A DNA stretch of 64,000 bases from Nocardioides sediminis (GTDB taxonomy: Bacteria; Actinomycetota; Actinomycetes; Propionibacteriales; Nocardioidaceae): NCBI RefSeq assembly GCF_003047295.1, contig NZ_PZYZ01000002.1, positions 372,001-436,000 on the forward strand, in the 5' to 3' direction. Below are positions 35,672-44,181 of this stretch, in pieces; position 1 is the first letter of the stretch; each line of letters begins with the position of its first letter. Both the position numbers and the translations under genes were made by a program. The notes under the pieces are model-generated. The model was not told the DNA's origin. It saw only the letters and a program-made list of their open reading frames with translations, and did not search any database.

Positions 35672-36829
35672 GTGACGGAGCGCGCACCCACCCTCGCCGT
35701 GATCGGTGGCGGGCAGCTGGCCCGGATGATGGCGCAGCCCGCGATCGCCCTGGGCCTTCCCCTGCGACTGCTCGCCGAGACCGAGGGCGTCTCGGCCGCC
35801 CAGGTGATCCCAGACCACGAGGTCGGTGACTACACCGACCTCGAGACGCTGCGCCGCGTCACCTCCGGTTGCCCGGTCGTCACCTTCGACCACGAGCACG
35901 TCCCCACCGACCACCTGCGGGAGCTGGAGGACTCGGGCATCGCCGTGCGCCCCGGGCCGGAGGCCCTCGTGCACGCCCAGGACAAGGGCGTCATGCGGGC
36001 CCGGCTCGGGGAGCTGGGCATCCCGTGCCCACGCAACGCGCTGGTGAGCACCATCGGCGACGTGGTCGACTTCGGGCTGCCGTGCGTCCTCAAGACGACC
36101 CGGGGCGGCTACGACGGCAAGGGCGTGTGGGTCGTCCGCGACCTCGCCGACGCCGAGGCGGCCTTCGCGGCTGCCCGTGACGCCGGCGTGCACGTGCTCG
36201 CCGAGGAGCTGGTCGACTTCCGCCGCGAGCTCTCCGCGCTGGTCGCCCGGTCGCCCAGCGGGCAGGCCGCCTGCTACCCCGTCGTGGCCTCGACGCAGCT
36301 CGACGGCATCTGCTTCGAGGTCGTCGCCCCCGCACCGGACCTGTCGCCAGCCCTGGCCGGCCAGGCGCAGGAGATCGCCCTGCGCGTCGCCGGTGCGCTC
36401 GACGTCACGGGCGTCCTCGCCGTCGAGCTCTTCGAGACCACCGACGGTCGCATCCTCGTCAACGAGCTGGCGATGCGACCGCACAACACCGGCCACTGGA
36501 CGCAGGACGGCGCGGTGACGTCCCAGTTCGAGAACCACCTGCGCGCCGTCATGGACCTCCCGCTCGGGTCGCCCGCCCCGCGGGCTCGCTGGACGGTGAT
36601 GGTCAACATCCTGGGCGGGCCCACCGACAGCGGCCGGCTCTACGACGGGTTCCCGCACGCCATGGCGCGCGACCCGCACCTGCGGGTGCACCTCTACGGC
36701 AAGGACCTGCGCCCGGGGCGCAAGGTCGGTCACGTCAACGCCTACGGCGACGACCTCGAGGACTGCCTCGAGCGCGCCCGGCACGCCGCTGCCTGGTTCC
36801 GCGGCGACCTCGGCAACGAGAGCGAGTGA
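35672..36829 (+). CDS. purK: N5-carboxyaminoimidazole ribonucleotide synthase
   Basis: 385 residues, ATP-grasp enzyme of purine synthesis converting AIR, bicarbonate and ATP to N5-CAIR. Motifs: [11 protein letters not shown] near the N-terminus, [21 protein letters not shown] (ATP loop), [13 protein letters not shown] and [15 protein letters not shown]. The GTG start follows from the leaderless box. It is followed by purE, the next enzyme, after 11 bases. Confidence 0.96.
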   Translation: MTERAPTLAVIGGGQLARMMAQPAIALGLPLRLLAETEGVSAAQVIPDHEVGDYTDLETLRRVTSGCPVVTFDHEHVPTDHLRELEDSGIAVRPGPEALVHAQDKGVMRARLGELGIPCPRNALVSTIGDVVDFGLPCVLKTTRGGYDGKGVWVVRDLADAEAAFAAARDAGVHVLAEELVDFRRELSALVARSPSGQAACYPVVASTQLDGICFEVVAPAPDLSPALAGQAQEIALRVAGALDVTGVLAVELFETTDGRILVNELAMRPHNTGHWTQDGAVTSQFENHLRAVMDLPLGSPAPRARWTVMVNILGGPTDSGRLYDGFPHAMARDPHLRVHLYGKDLRPGRKVGHVNAYGDDLEDCLERARHAAAWFRGDLGNESE

Positions 36830-36840
36830 GGGTGAGTGGG

Positions 36841-37356
36841 ATGGCTGCACGCGTCGGGATCGTGATGGGGTCGGACTCGGACTGGCCGGTGATGCAGGCC
36901 GCGGCCGAGGCGGTCGCGGAGTTCGACGTCGAGCTCGAGGCCGACGTCGTCAGCGCCCACCGGATGCCCGACGAGATGCTCGCCTACGGCCGCGAGGCCG
37001 CCGGGCGCGGCATCGAGGTCATCATCGCCGGCGCCGGCGGTGCGGCCCACCTGCCCGGCATGCTCGCCGCGGTCACCCCGCTGCCGGTGATCGGCGTGCC
37101 GGTGCCGCTCAAGACCCTCGACGGCATGGACTCCCTGCTCTCCATCGTGCAGATGCCGGCCGGGGTGCCGGTCGCGACGGTGGCCATCGGCGGTGCCCGC
37201 AACGCCGGACTGCTCGCCGTACGCATCCTCGCCAGCGGCGACCCCGCGCTCCAGCAGCGGATGGTGGACTTCCAGGACGGGCTCAGGCAGGCCGCGACCG
37301 ACAAGGGGGCCGTCGTCCGCGGTGCCGCCGGCGGCGCCCGGAAGCTCGGCTTCTGA
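36841..37356 (+). CDS. purE: N5-CAIR mutase
   Basis: 171 residues. It converts N5-CAIR to CAIR in purine synthesis. Family signature: [13 protein letters not shown] (about 6-18), [31 protein letters not shown] and [29 protein letters not shown] 36841 is preferred because AGGGTGAG lies just upstream; in-frame GTGs at 36826 and 36832 overlap that site. The next gene may begin at the CTG overlapping its TGA. Confidence 0.96.
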   Translation: MAARVGIVMGSDSDWPVMQAAAEAVAEFDVELEADVVSAHRMPDEMLAYGREAAGRGIEVIIAGAGGAAHLPGMLAAVTPLPVIGVPVPLKTLDGMDSLLSIVQMPAGVPVATVAIGGARNAGLLAVRILASGDPALQQRMVDFQDGLRQAATDKGAVVRGAAGGARKLGF

Positions 37357-38525
37357 CCGAGGGACCCGGCCCCGGGCGCCTCGTCGCGATCGACGTGGCG
37401 CGCTGCCTGGCGCTGCTCGGGATGGTCGCCACCCACGTCCTCGAGGCGCGCGACCCGGACGGGTCCCTGTCCCTGGGCCAGGCCCTGGCCGGCGGACGCG
37501 CCTCGGCGCTCTTCGCCGTCCTGGCGGGCCTGAGCATCGCCCTCGTGACCGGGCGCGGGCGACCGCTGCGGGGGAGCGCCCGCGCCAGGGCGTCGGCCGG
37601 CCTGGCCGTGCGGGCCGTGCTCGTGGCGGCGATCGGGCTGCTCCTCGGCGAGGTCGACTCGGGGATCGCGGTGATCCTCACCTACTACGGGGTGCTCTTC
37701 GTGCTGGCGCTGCCCTTCCTCGGCCTCTCCGCCCGCTGGCTGGGGGTGCTGGCGGTCGCGTCGCTGGTGGCCGCCCCCGTCGTCTCGCACCGCGTGCGTC
37801 CGTCGCTGCCGGAGCGGCAGTACTCCAGCCCCACCTGGGGCCAGCTCGTCGACGACCCCGGCGGGCTCCTCGCCGAGCTGACGTTCACCGGCTACTACCC
37901 GGCCGTGCCCTGGCTGGCCTATGTGCTCGTCGGGCTCGCCCTGGGTCGCCTCGACCTGTCGTCGCGGCGTACGGCGGCGTGGCTGGCCGCCGGCGGGCTC
38001 GTGGCCGCCGTCGCCGCGACCGCGGTGTCGCGGACCCTGACCGCGCGTCCCGACGTCCAGCACGCGCTGCTCACCGAGCCGCCCGCCCAGGACGCCGACG
38101 CGGCCGCCCTGCTCGACCGGATCGCGGGCGGCCTCCCCGGGACCACGCCGACCGGCGGAGCGTGGGAGTGGTTACTCGTGGTCGCGCCGCACACGGCGAC
38201 GCCCTTCGACCTCGCCCAGACCATCGGCTCCGCGCTGCTGGTCCTCGGGCTGGCGCTGCTGGTGCTCGGCGCGGCGCGACCGACGTGGCGCCGCGCGGCG
38301 GCGGTGTTCTTCGGTGCCGGCACGATGACGCTGACCCTCTACTCGCTGCACGTGGTGGCCCGATCGCGTGACCTCCTGCCCTCGGTGCTGCGCGACAGCT
38401 ACCTCTTCCACGTGCTGCTCCTGCTCGGCATCGGGTCGGTGTTCGCCGCCGCCCGCCTGCGCGGTCCCCTCGAGGGACTCGTCGGCGCCGCGTCCCGTGC
38501 GGTCGCCGGACGCCCTCGCCCCTAG
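37353..38525 (+). CDS. Polytopic membrane protein, DUF1624/DUF418-like (putative acyltransferase)
   Basis: About 390 residues with roughly 9-10 membrane segments. The N-terminal [20 protein letters not shown] is the typical opening of DUF418/DUF1624 (heparan-alpha-glucosaminide N-acetyltransferase-like) proteins, here with His at the end of the first segment. No ATG, GTG or TTG lies before that motif; the first GTG (37395) is inside it. The best candidate is CTG 37353, which overlaps the purE stop as CTGA. The role, possibly acyl modification of an envelope glycan, is inferred from family membership. Confidence 0.78.
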   Translation: MTEGPGPGRLVAIDVARCLALLGMVATHVLEARDPDGSLSLGQALAGGRASALFAVLAGLSIALVTGRGRPLRGSARARASAGLAVRAVLVAAIGLLLGEVDSGIAVILTYYGVLFVLALPFLGLSARWLGVLAVASLVAAPVVSHRVRPSLPERQYSSPTWGQLVDDPGGLLAELTFTGYYPAVPWLAYVLVGLALGRLDLSSRRTAAWLAAGGLVAAVAATAVSRTLTARPDVQHALLTEPPAQDADAAALLDRIAGGLPGTTPTGGAWEWLLVVAPHTATPFDLAQTIGSALLVLGLALLVLGAARPTWRRAAAVFFGAGTMTLTLYSLHVVARSRDLLPSVLRDSYLFHVLLLLGIGSVFAAARLRGPLEGLVGAASRAVAGRPRP

Positions 38526-38528
38526 GCT
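38523..38528 (+). promoter_or_regulatory. Leaderless -10 box of Gfo/Idh gene
   Basis: TAGGCT, seven bases before ATG 38536; its TAG is also the stop codon of the preceding gene. Confidence 0.6.
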
Positions 38529-38535
38529 GACCGCC

Positions 38536-39522
38536 ATGACGACTCGGTGGGGCATCGCAGGGACCGGTGCCATGGCGGAGGTCTTCGTGGCCGACTTCGA
38601 GCACGTGCCGGACGCGGAGGTCGTGGCCATCGGGTCGCGCACCCGGGAGCGGGCCGAGGCGTTCGCGTCGTCGTACGGCATCCCCGGGGCGTTCACCTAC
38701 GGCGAGCTGCTGCGTGCCGACATCGACGTCCTCTACGTCGCCACCCCGCACCCCCAGCACCACGCCCTGGCGCTCGCCGCCGTCGAGGCCGGCCTGCCCG
38801 TGCTGGTGGAGAAGGCCTTCACGGCCACCCTGGCCGGCGCCCACGAGGTCGTGGCCGTCGCCCGGGAGCGCGGCGTCTTCTGCATGGAGGCGATGTGGAC
38901 GCGCCTCCAGCCCGCGGTGGTCGAGGCCAAGCGCCTCGTCGACTCCGGTGAGATCGGCGAGCTGGTCGCTGTCCAGGCCGACCTGGGCGCGCACCGCACC
39001 TACGACCCGGTCTCCCGCCTCTTCGACCCCGTCCTGGGCGGCGGCGCCACCCTCGACCTGGGCGTCTACGTCATCTCCCTCGCCCAGCACTTCCTCGGCA
39101 CGCCCGACCGGGTGATGGCCTCCGGCACGCTCTACCCCAACGGCACCGACGCCCAGACGACCATGCACCTGGCGTACGACGACGGGCGCGGCGCCTCCCT
39201 GGCCTGCGGGCTGACCACCGAGAGCCCGGGACGGGCCGTGATCTGGGGCACCGGCGGCTCCATCGAGCTTCCCCCACGCTTCCACCACCCCACGTCGCTG
39301 GTCGTGCGCCGCAACGGCGACGACGCCGAGACCCTCGACCTCGCCCCGCGCGGACGCGGCTACAGCCACGAGATCGACGAGGTCGGACGCTGCCTGGAGG
39401 CGGGCCTGACCGAGTCCCCGGTGGTCCCGCTGCAGGACACGCTGGGAGTGCAGTGGGTGATGGAGGAGACCCTGGCCCAGCTCGGGATCACCCCGGTCGA
39501 GGGTCTCGTCGACCTCTCCTAG
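38536..39522 (+). CDS. Gfo/Idh/MocA-family oxidoreductase
   Basis: 328 residues. NAD(P)-binding start RWGIAGTGAMAEVFVADF (about 4-21), then LLRADIDVLYVATPHPQHH and PVLVEKAFTATLAGAHE with the EK motif (here VEKAF) of the Gfo/Idh family, and a C-terminal alpha/beta domain with GGGATLDLGVYVISLAQ. The family oxidises sugars, cyclitols or dihydrodiols; this member resembles trans-1,2-dihydrobenzenediol dehydrogenase-type proteins. Substrate not known. Its TAG stop shares the CTAG at 39519-39522 with convergent arfB. Confidence 0.87.
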   Translation: MTTRWGIAGTGAMAEVFVADFEHVPDAEVVAIGSRTRERAEAFASSYGIPGAFTYGELLRADIDVLYVATPHPQHHALALAAVEAGLPVLVEKAFTATLAGAHEVVAVARERGVFCMEAMWTRLQPAVVEAKRLVDSGEIGELVAVQADLGAHRTYDPVSRLFDPVLGGGATLDLGVYVISLAQHFLGTPDRVMASGTLYPNGTDAQTTMHLAYDDGRGASLACGLTTESPGRAVIWGTGGSIELPPRFHHPTSLVVRRNGDDAETLDLAPRGRGYSHEIDEVGRCLEAGLTESPVVPLQDTLGVQWVMEETLAQLGITPVEGLVDLS

Positions 39523-39947
39523 TCGGTGACCCGGCCGCGGAGCGCCTTGGTCTGGCCGCGCTCCTTCTTGGCCTGCAGCCGGCGCTCCTTCGACCCGCGG
39601 GTCGGCCGCGTCGCCCGGCGCGGGGGAGGCGGCGGCGCCAGCGCCTCGCGCAGCAGCGCGGCGAGCCTCTCGCGGGCCGCGACCCGGTTGCGGTGCTGCG
39701 AGCGGTGCTCGGAGGCGGCGATCACGACCACGCCGTCCGGCCATCGGCGCAGGGCGAGGGCCCGCTGGGTCTCGGTGAGGGTGGAGGCCGAGCGGACGTC
39801 GTACTCGAGCTCGACGCGGCTGTCGGAGGTGTTGACCGACTGTCCGCCCGGGCCGGGGGAGCGGGAGAACCGCTCGACGAGCTCAATGTCCGGCACCACG
39901 AGGCCCGACGGGAGGCCGGGTCCGGGCGGGACGCGCAGGTCCTTCAC
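39519..39947 (-). CDS. arfB: Ribosome-rescue peptidyl-tRNA hydrolase ArfB
   Basis: 142 residues. It releases stalled peptides on ribosomes lacking a stop codon in the A site. The catalytic GGQ is in RSPGPGGQSVNTSDSRVEL, and the C-terminal tail RGSKERRLQAKKERGQTK is basic, as needed to enter the empty mRNA channel. GTG 39947 overlaps the upstream stop in GTGA; an ATG six codons earlier is possible. Confidence 0.92.
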   Translation of the reverse strand: MKDLRVPPGPGLPSGLVVPDIELVERFSRSPGPGGQSVNTSDSRVELEYDVRSASTLTETQRALALRRWPDGVVVIAASEHRSQHRNRVAARERLAALLREALAPPPPPRRATRPTRGSKERRLQAKKERGQTKALRGRVTD

Positions 39948-40360
39948 CGTCGCTGCTTGCGCCACTCGATGGCCGGGCAGGTGTCCATGACCATCGCGAC
40001 GCCCGCGGCCGTCGTCCGCTCGAAGGCGGCCTCGTCGACGACCCCGAGCTGGAACCAGACGCCCCGGGCGCCGATGGCGACGGCCTGGTCGGCGAACTCG
40101 CCCGCCGCCTCCGAGCGCCGGAAGACGTCCACGACGTCCACCGGGAACGGGATGTCGGCCAGCGTCGCGTAGCCCTGCTCGCCCAGCACCGTCGGCGCGT
40201 CAGGGTGGACGGGGACGATCCTCTTGCCGCGCTGCTGGAGCAGGCTGGCGATGGAGTACGCCGTGCGTCCGGGGTTGCCCGAGAGGCCCACCACGGCCCA
40301 CGTCTCGAGCTCCTCGAGCATCAGGTCGACAGCGGCCGGGTCCTGCCAGTCCGAGATCAT
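39944..40360 (-). CDS. CoA-binding (YccU-like) protein
   Basis: 138 residues, a single CoA-binding Rossmann domain: AVVGLSGNPGRTAYSIASLLQQRG, IVPVHPDAP, TLADIPFPVDVVDVFRR and the final MDTCPAIEW. Small proteins of this family bind CoA in crystals but have no agreed function. It overlaps both neighbours by four bases (ATGA and GTGA), so it is in an operon with the lipoprotein and arfB, yet also has its own TAGCGT box. Confidence 0.85.
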   Translation of the reverse strand: MISDWQDPAAVDLMLEELETWAVVGLSGNPGRTAYSIASLLQQRGKRIVPVHPDAPTVLGEQGYATLADIPFPVDVVDVFRRSEAAGEFADQAVAIGARGVWFQLGVVDEAAFERTTAAGVAMVMDTCPAIEWRKQRR

Positions 40361-41748
40361 GGACCCACGCTAGCGCTGTCGTCCGAGGACCCCAGGGTCT
40401 CGAGCACGTTCTCGACCACGACCTCCATGCCGGTCTTGAGGGTGTAGGTGTCGACCGACTCGAGGTCCGGGAACCCTCCTCTGCCCTGGCCCGCGCCCTT
40501 CGCGACCTGCCGCGCCTCGAGCTCGAGGAGGTAACGGTCCATCAGGGCGTAGTAGTAGGTCTCGCGCCGCTGGGTGACGAGCACGTACGACGCGTCCACG
40601 TCGTACAGCCCTCCTGCCTGCAGACCAGCGCGGATGGTGCGCACGCGTCCCGGCCGGATGGTCGGATCGTCGAAGAAGAGGTTGGAGAGGTGGGAGTCGA
40701 GCACCTCCTCGGCGTCGTCGCCCGGCGCGACGTACTGCACGCGGAGCTCCGTCGAGTGGTCGTCGTCGACGTCCGAGCGACGGCACGAGTTGTCGTGCGA
40801 CCGGCCCGCCGGGCTGTCCGAGGCGGTGTTGACGTCGGGTGCGGCATCGACAGACCTCAGGGCGACCTCCTCCAGCGGGACCCCGGGGAACAGCAGCCCG
40901 ACCGCCTCGTCGTCGAGGAGCGAGCAGGGGGCGAGGAACGCCGGCCAGTCCGCGTCCTGGACGAACCAGGGATCGGTCGGCGTCCCCAGGTCCGGGTCGC
41001 CGACGCGGTCGAGCGCCCGGGTCAGCACCGTCTCGGCGAGCCGCGCGTCCCGCTTGGTGAGGTCGTCGGTGATCCCGGAGTCCCGCTTGCGGGTGAAGGT
41101 CAGGAACACGCTGCCCGTCGTGGCGACGAACTCGTTGGTGCCGACGCGCCACAGGATGCGGTCGTCGAGTCCCGGGAGGCGCACGCCGCCGACGGACTTC
41201 TTGCCGTCCTTGATCATTGCCCTCAAGGCCTGCTCGGCCTCGAAGAACGGGCTTCCGGGGTCGGAGCGCGGGGGGAGCTTGCCGTCGCCGAACTTCTTGA
41301 TCGTGTGCCACTGCGCCGCCGCCTGCTCCTCGGTGCGGTACTGGTCGATCTTCAGGGCGGCCTGGGTGCGCGCCGGGTCACCGAAGTCGTAGGCGCACGA
41401 CGAGTAGACGCGCTGGCCGGAGACCGTGCCCTTCATCTCCGCCATCTCGGCCTCGCCCGGCGACACCGCCCGGCCGATCTCGCTGAAGTCGGCCTCCTCG
41501 GTGAGCGGGAACAGGTCGACGGCGTCGGTGGGGGTGAGGAGCCGGCACGGCCAGACGTAGGGGTGCTCGCCGACGGTGACCGGTGCGGCCGTCGTGGCCT
41601 CGGCCCCGCCGTCGCCGGACGCGTCCACGCCCGCGCCGCCGGTCGAGGTGCCCGGGGCCGCGCGGTCCTCGGCGGGACCGGCGGCGGAGCACCCCACGAG
41701 GGCCGTGACGGCGAGCAGGGCGGTGGCGGTGATCGTCGTACGGCGCAT
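40357..41748 (-). CDS. Lipoprotein with duplicated Cys-containing module, unknown function
   Basis: 463 residues. Signal peptide with lipobox TALVGC (Cys near 20), then a Thr/Ala/Gly-rich spacer. Two related halves follow: the first opens PCRLLTPTDAVDLFP and has SSCAYDFGD, the second opens PCSLLDDEAVGLLFP and has NSCRRSDVDD, so each contains a Cys pair probably forming a disulfide. This resembles DUF3558-type actinobacterial lipoproteins, but I do not recognise the family for certain. It would sit on the outer face of the membrane. ATG 41748 begins the signal peptide; no strong ribosome site. Confidence 0.75.
   Translation of the reverse strand: MRRTTITATALLAVTALVGCSAAGPAEDRAAPGTSTGGAGVDASGDGGAEATTAAPVTVGEHPYVWPCRLLTPTDAVDLFPLTEEADFSEIGRAVSPGEAEMAEMKGTVSGQRVYSSCAYDFGDPARTQAALKIDQYRTEEQAAAQWHTIKKFGDGKLPPRSDPGSPFFEAEQALRAMIKDGKKSVGGVRLPGLDDRILWRVGTNEFVATTGSVFLTFTRKRDSGITDDLTKRDARLAETVLTRALDRVGDPDLGTPTDPWFVQDADWPAFLAPCSLLDDEAVGLLFPGVPLEEVALRSVDAAPDVNTASDSPAGRSHDNSCRRSDVDDDHSTELRVQYVAPGDDAEEVLDSHLSNLFFDDPTIRPGRVRTIRAGLQAGGLYDVDASYVLVTQRRETYYYALMDRYLLELEARQVAKGAGQGRGGFPDLESVDTYTLKTGMEVVVENVLETLGSSDDSASVGP
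40367..40372 (-). promoter_or_regulatory. Leaderless -10 box of CoA-binding gene
   Basis: TAGCGT on the minus strand, six bases before ATG 40360, inside the 3' end of the lipoprotein gene. Confidence 0.45.
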
Positions 41749-41890
41749 GGCAGGGGAGTGCCCGCAGGACGCGCGGGTCAAACCCGGCGGTTACCTACGG
41801 GTACGACTTGTGGCGCAACCGCTGACGCCGGGCGTGTCGTGTGGTTGGCTGTGTCGCGTCACACACAACCACGGAGGGGACTTCCACCAC

Positions 41891-42814
41891 ATGCTTCACT
41901 CTGCTTCCCGGCGCCTCGGCGCCGCCGTCGCCGCCACCGCGCTCAGCGCGGGCGCCCTCGTCACCATCGCGGCTCCCGCCGCCAACGCCGCCACGGCGGC
42001 CTCGACCTACACGTGCACGTTCCCGAGCCTCGGTGCGCGGGACATCCCGGTGTCCATCACCGCGACCCTCCCGACCGCTGCCAACGCGGGCCTCGACGCC
42101 CCGGCCATCCCGGTGCTGCTGAGCGTGACCCTGCCGGCCGACGTCGTCAACGCGGCCAAGGGTCTCTTCGGTGCCACGACCATCGGCGGGTTCTCCAACG
42201 ACATGGTGGCCAGCCTGGACGACCTGTCGTCCTCGGACGCCGCCCAGCTGCCCCTGCAGAACGTCCGGTTCCCGCAGACCGCGGTGCCCGCCGCCCCCAA
42301 CCAGCCGCTGACCCTCAACACGCCCAACCCGCTGGCCACGCCCGGCGTGGTGCCCGCGTCGACCGTCCCGGTCAACCTCCCCGGTGCCGGCACCTACGAC
42401 GTCGTGATCCCGTCGGCGTTCAAGTTCACCGCCACCAAGCAGGGCGAGCAGGTCATGCTGGCCGACGTGCCGTGCACCTACAAGCCCGGCTCCCCGTTCA
42501 GCCTCGGATCGGTCATCCTGGCCGAGAACGAGTCGACGACCAAGGCGAAGCCGGCCAAGCAGCCCACCAAGTTCGGCAAGAAGACCAAGGTCAAGGTCGT
42601 CGTGGACGCCGACAACGAGGTGCCCAGCGGCAAGGTCAAGGTCATGAAGGGCCAGAAGAAGCTCGGCAAGGGCACGCTGAACAGCAAGGGCAAGGTCACC
42701 ATCACGCTCAAGAAGAAGCTGCCCAAGGGCAAGACCGTCGTGAAGGTGCTCTACATGGGCGACGACTACACCAAGAAGTCGCGCGACAAGAAGGTCGTCC
42801 TCAAGGTCAAGTGA
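41891..42814 (+). CDS. Secreted protein with C-terminal Ig-like domain
   Basis: 307 residues. Signal peptide 1-33 (GAAVAATALSAGALVTIAAPAANA). The mature N-terminal region (about 38-200: YTCTFPSLGARDIPVSITA, ... VPCTYKPGSPFSL) resembles secreted actinobacterial domains of the DUF6801 kind, with two Cys. The C-terminus (about 225-307) is a Lys-rich Ig-like repeat (KVKVVVDADNEVPSGKVKV, KKLPKGKTVVKVLYMGD). It probably acts in or outside the wall. GGAGGGG lies ten bases before ATG 41891. Confidence 0.75.
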   Translation: MLHSASRRLGAAVAATALSAGALVTIAAPAANAATAASTYTCTFPSLGARDIPVSITATLPTAANAGLDAPAIPVLLSVTLPADVVNAAKGLFGATTIGGFSNDMVASLDDLSSSDAAQLPLQNVRFPQTAVPAAPNQPLTLNTPNPLATPGVVPASTVPVNLPGAGTYDVVIPSAFKFTATKQGEQVMLADVPCTYKPGSPFSLGSVILAENESTTKAKPAKQPTKFGKKTKVKVVVDADNEVPSGKVKVMKGQKKLGKGTLNSKGKVTITLKKKLPKGKTVVKVLYMGDDYTKKSRDKKVVLKVK

Positions 42815-42836
42815 CCTCGGGCCACCCCGTCTGACC

Positions 42837-42867
42837 GCCCGGTCGGTGCCTCGCGCACCGGCCGGGC
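42837..42867. terminator. Strong GC hairpin after the secreted Ig-like gene
   Basis: Arms GCCCGGTCGGTGC and GCACCGGCCGGGC (13 bases, one T-G pair) around a five-base loop, 22 bases after the stop. No T-tract. Confidence 0.65.
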
Positions 42868-42899
42868 GTCGTCGTTCCGACCCGATTCCGTCCGCTCCG

Positions 42900-42915
42900 G
42901 TTACCGGTTAGTAGG
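42900..42915. promoter_or_regulatory. ACCGGT-centred element before fadE25-like gene
   Basis: GTTACCGGTTAGTAGG overlaps the -10 box. It matches the 13169-13184 element at 14 of 16 positions; GGTTA also occurs as a direct repeat here. Confidence 0.35.
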
Positions 42916-42917
42916 AT
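42912..42917 (+). promoter_or_regulatory. Leaderless -10 box of fadE25-like gene
   Basis: TAGGAT, six bases before ATG 42924. Confidence 0.55.
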
Positions 42918-42923
42918 CGGGCC

Positions 42924-44090
42924 ATGAGCGACTTCTACGCCCTTTCCGAGGAGCACCGGGCCATCCGGGAGGCCGTGCGGGACCTGTGCGAGGCCAAGGT
43001 CGCGCCGTACGCCGCCGCGGTGGACGAGGAGGCGCGCTACCCGCGGGAGGCGGCGGAGGCGCTGCTGGCGGCGGACTTCCACGCCCCGCACGTGCCGGAG
43101 GAGTACGGCGGCGCCGGCGCGGACGCGCTGGCCACGGTGCTGGTCATCGAGGAGGTCGCGCGGGCGTGCGTCTCCTCGAGCCTGATCCCCGCGGTCAACA
43201 AGCTGGGTTCGCTGCCGGTGCAGATCGCGGGCTCGGAGGAGCTGAAGCGCACGTACCTCACCAAGCTGGCTGCGGGGGAGGGCGGGTTCTCCTACTGCCT
43301 CTCCGAGCCCGACGCGGGCTCGGACGCGGGCGGGATGAAGACCCGCGCGGTCCGTGACGGGGACGAGTGGGTCCTCGACGGGGTGAAGCGGTGGATCACC
43401 AACGCCGGCGAGTCGGAGTTCTACACCGTCATGGCGGTGACCGACCCGGAGAAGAAGACCCGCGGCGGCATCTCGGCGTTCGTGGTGGAGAAGTCGGACG
43501 AGGGCGTGTCGTTCGGTGCCCCGGAGAAGAAGCTGGGCATCAAGGGCTCCCCGACCCGCGAGGTCTACCTCGACAAGGTCCGGATCCCCGCGGACCGGAT
43601 GATCGGCGCGGAGGGCAGCGGGTTCGCGACCGCGATGGCGACCCTGGACCACACCCGCGTCACGATCGCCGCGCAGGCGGTCGGGGTCGCGCAGGGGGCG
43701 CTGGACTACGCGCTGGACTACGCCAAGGAGCGCCAGCAGTTCGGGAAGTCGATCGCGGACTTCCAGGGCCTGCAGTTCATGCTCGCCGACATGGGCATGA
43801 AGGTGGAGGCCGCCCGGCAGATGACGTACGCCGCGGCGGGTCGCTCGGAGCGGGGGGATGCGGACCTGACGTTCTTCGGTGCCGCGGCCAAGTGCTTCGC
43901 CTCGGACGTGGCGATGGAGGTCACCGTCAACGCCGTGCAGGTCCTCGGCGGCTACGGGTTCACCCGCGACTACCCGGTGGAGCGGATGATGCGCGACGCC
44001 AAGATCACCCAGATCTACGAGGGCACCAACCAGGTCCAGCGCATCGTGATGGCCCGGCAGCTCCTCGCAGGGGTCCAGTCCAGCCTCTGA
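42924..44090 (+). CDS. fadE25: Acyl-CoA dehydrogenase (FadE25-like)
   Basis: 388 residues. The sequence tracks mycobacterial FadE25 closely as I recall it, including VIEEVARACVSSSLIPAVNKLG, SYCLSEPDAGSDAGGMKTRA, EKKLGIKGSPTREVYLD, and the C-terminal VLGGYGFTRDYPVERMMRDAKITQIYEGTNQVQR with the catalytic Glu of YEGT. It desaturates short or branched acyl-CoA with FAD. In mycobacteria the gene is next to purE; here it is about 5.5 kb downstream, supporting synteny. Leaderless start. Confidence 0.92.
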   Translation: MSDFYALSEEHRAIREAVRDLCEAKVAPYAAAVDEEARYPREAAEALLAADFHAPHVPEEYGGAGADALATVLVIEEVARACVSSSLIPAVNKLGSLPVQIAGSEELKRTYLTKLAAGEGGFSYCLSEPDAGSDAGGMKTRAVRDGDEWVLDGVKRWITNAGESEFYTVMAVTDPEKKTRGGISAFVVEKSDEGVSFGAPEKKLGIKGSPTREVYLDKVRIPADRMIGAEGSGFATAMATLDHTRVTIAAQAVGVAQGALDYALDYAKERQQFGKSIADFQGLQFMLADMGMKVEAARQMTYAAAGRSERGDADLTFFGAAAKCFASDVAMEVTVNAVQVLGGYGFTRDYPVERMMRDAKITQIYEGTNQVQRIVMARQLLAGVQSSL

Positions 44091-44102
44091 CGGAGGCGCT
44101 CC

Positions 44103-44119
44103 TCCCCAGATATCCCCAA
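44103..44119 (+). promoter_or_regulatory. Copper-island element CCCCAGA-N3-CCCCAAG (MCO copy)
   Basis: Spacer TAT. The same 7-3-7 element, oriented to its gene, lies before copD-ctaG (48261-48277). A third CCCCAGA follows at 44127. Confidence 0.5.
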
Positions 44120-44124
44120 GGTGC

Positions 44125-44141
44125 CCTCCCCAGAATCGTGG
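44125..44141 (+). promoter_or_regulatory. Copper-island element CTCCCCAGAATCGTGGG
   Basis: Nearly identical to CTCCCCAAATCGTGGG before the SARP-type regulator gene (48307-48322), differing by one inserted G. Confidence 0.45.
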
Positions 44142-44181
44142 GCGACGGTCTCGGACTCAGAGGACTGCCGGGGGAGGCTCG

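Noticed and set aside
41799..41804. GGGTAC upstream of the secreted Ig-like gene as a SigB-type promoter
   Set aside because: No GNNT at 14-16 bases upstream, and the start codon is 86 bases away.
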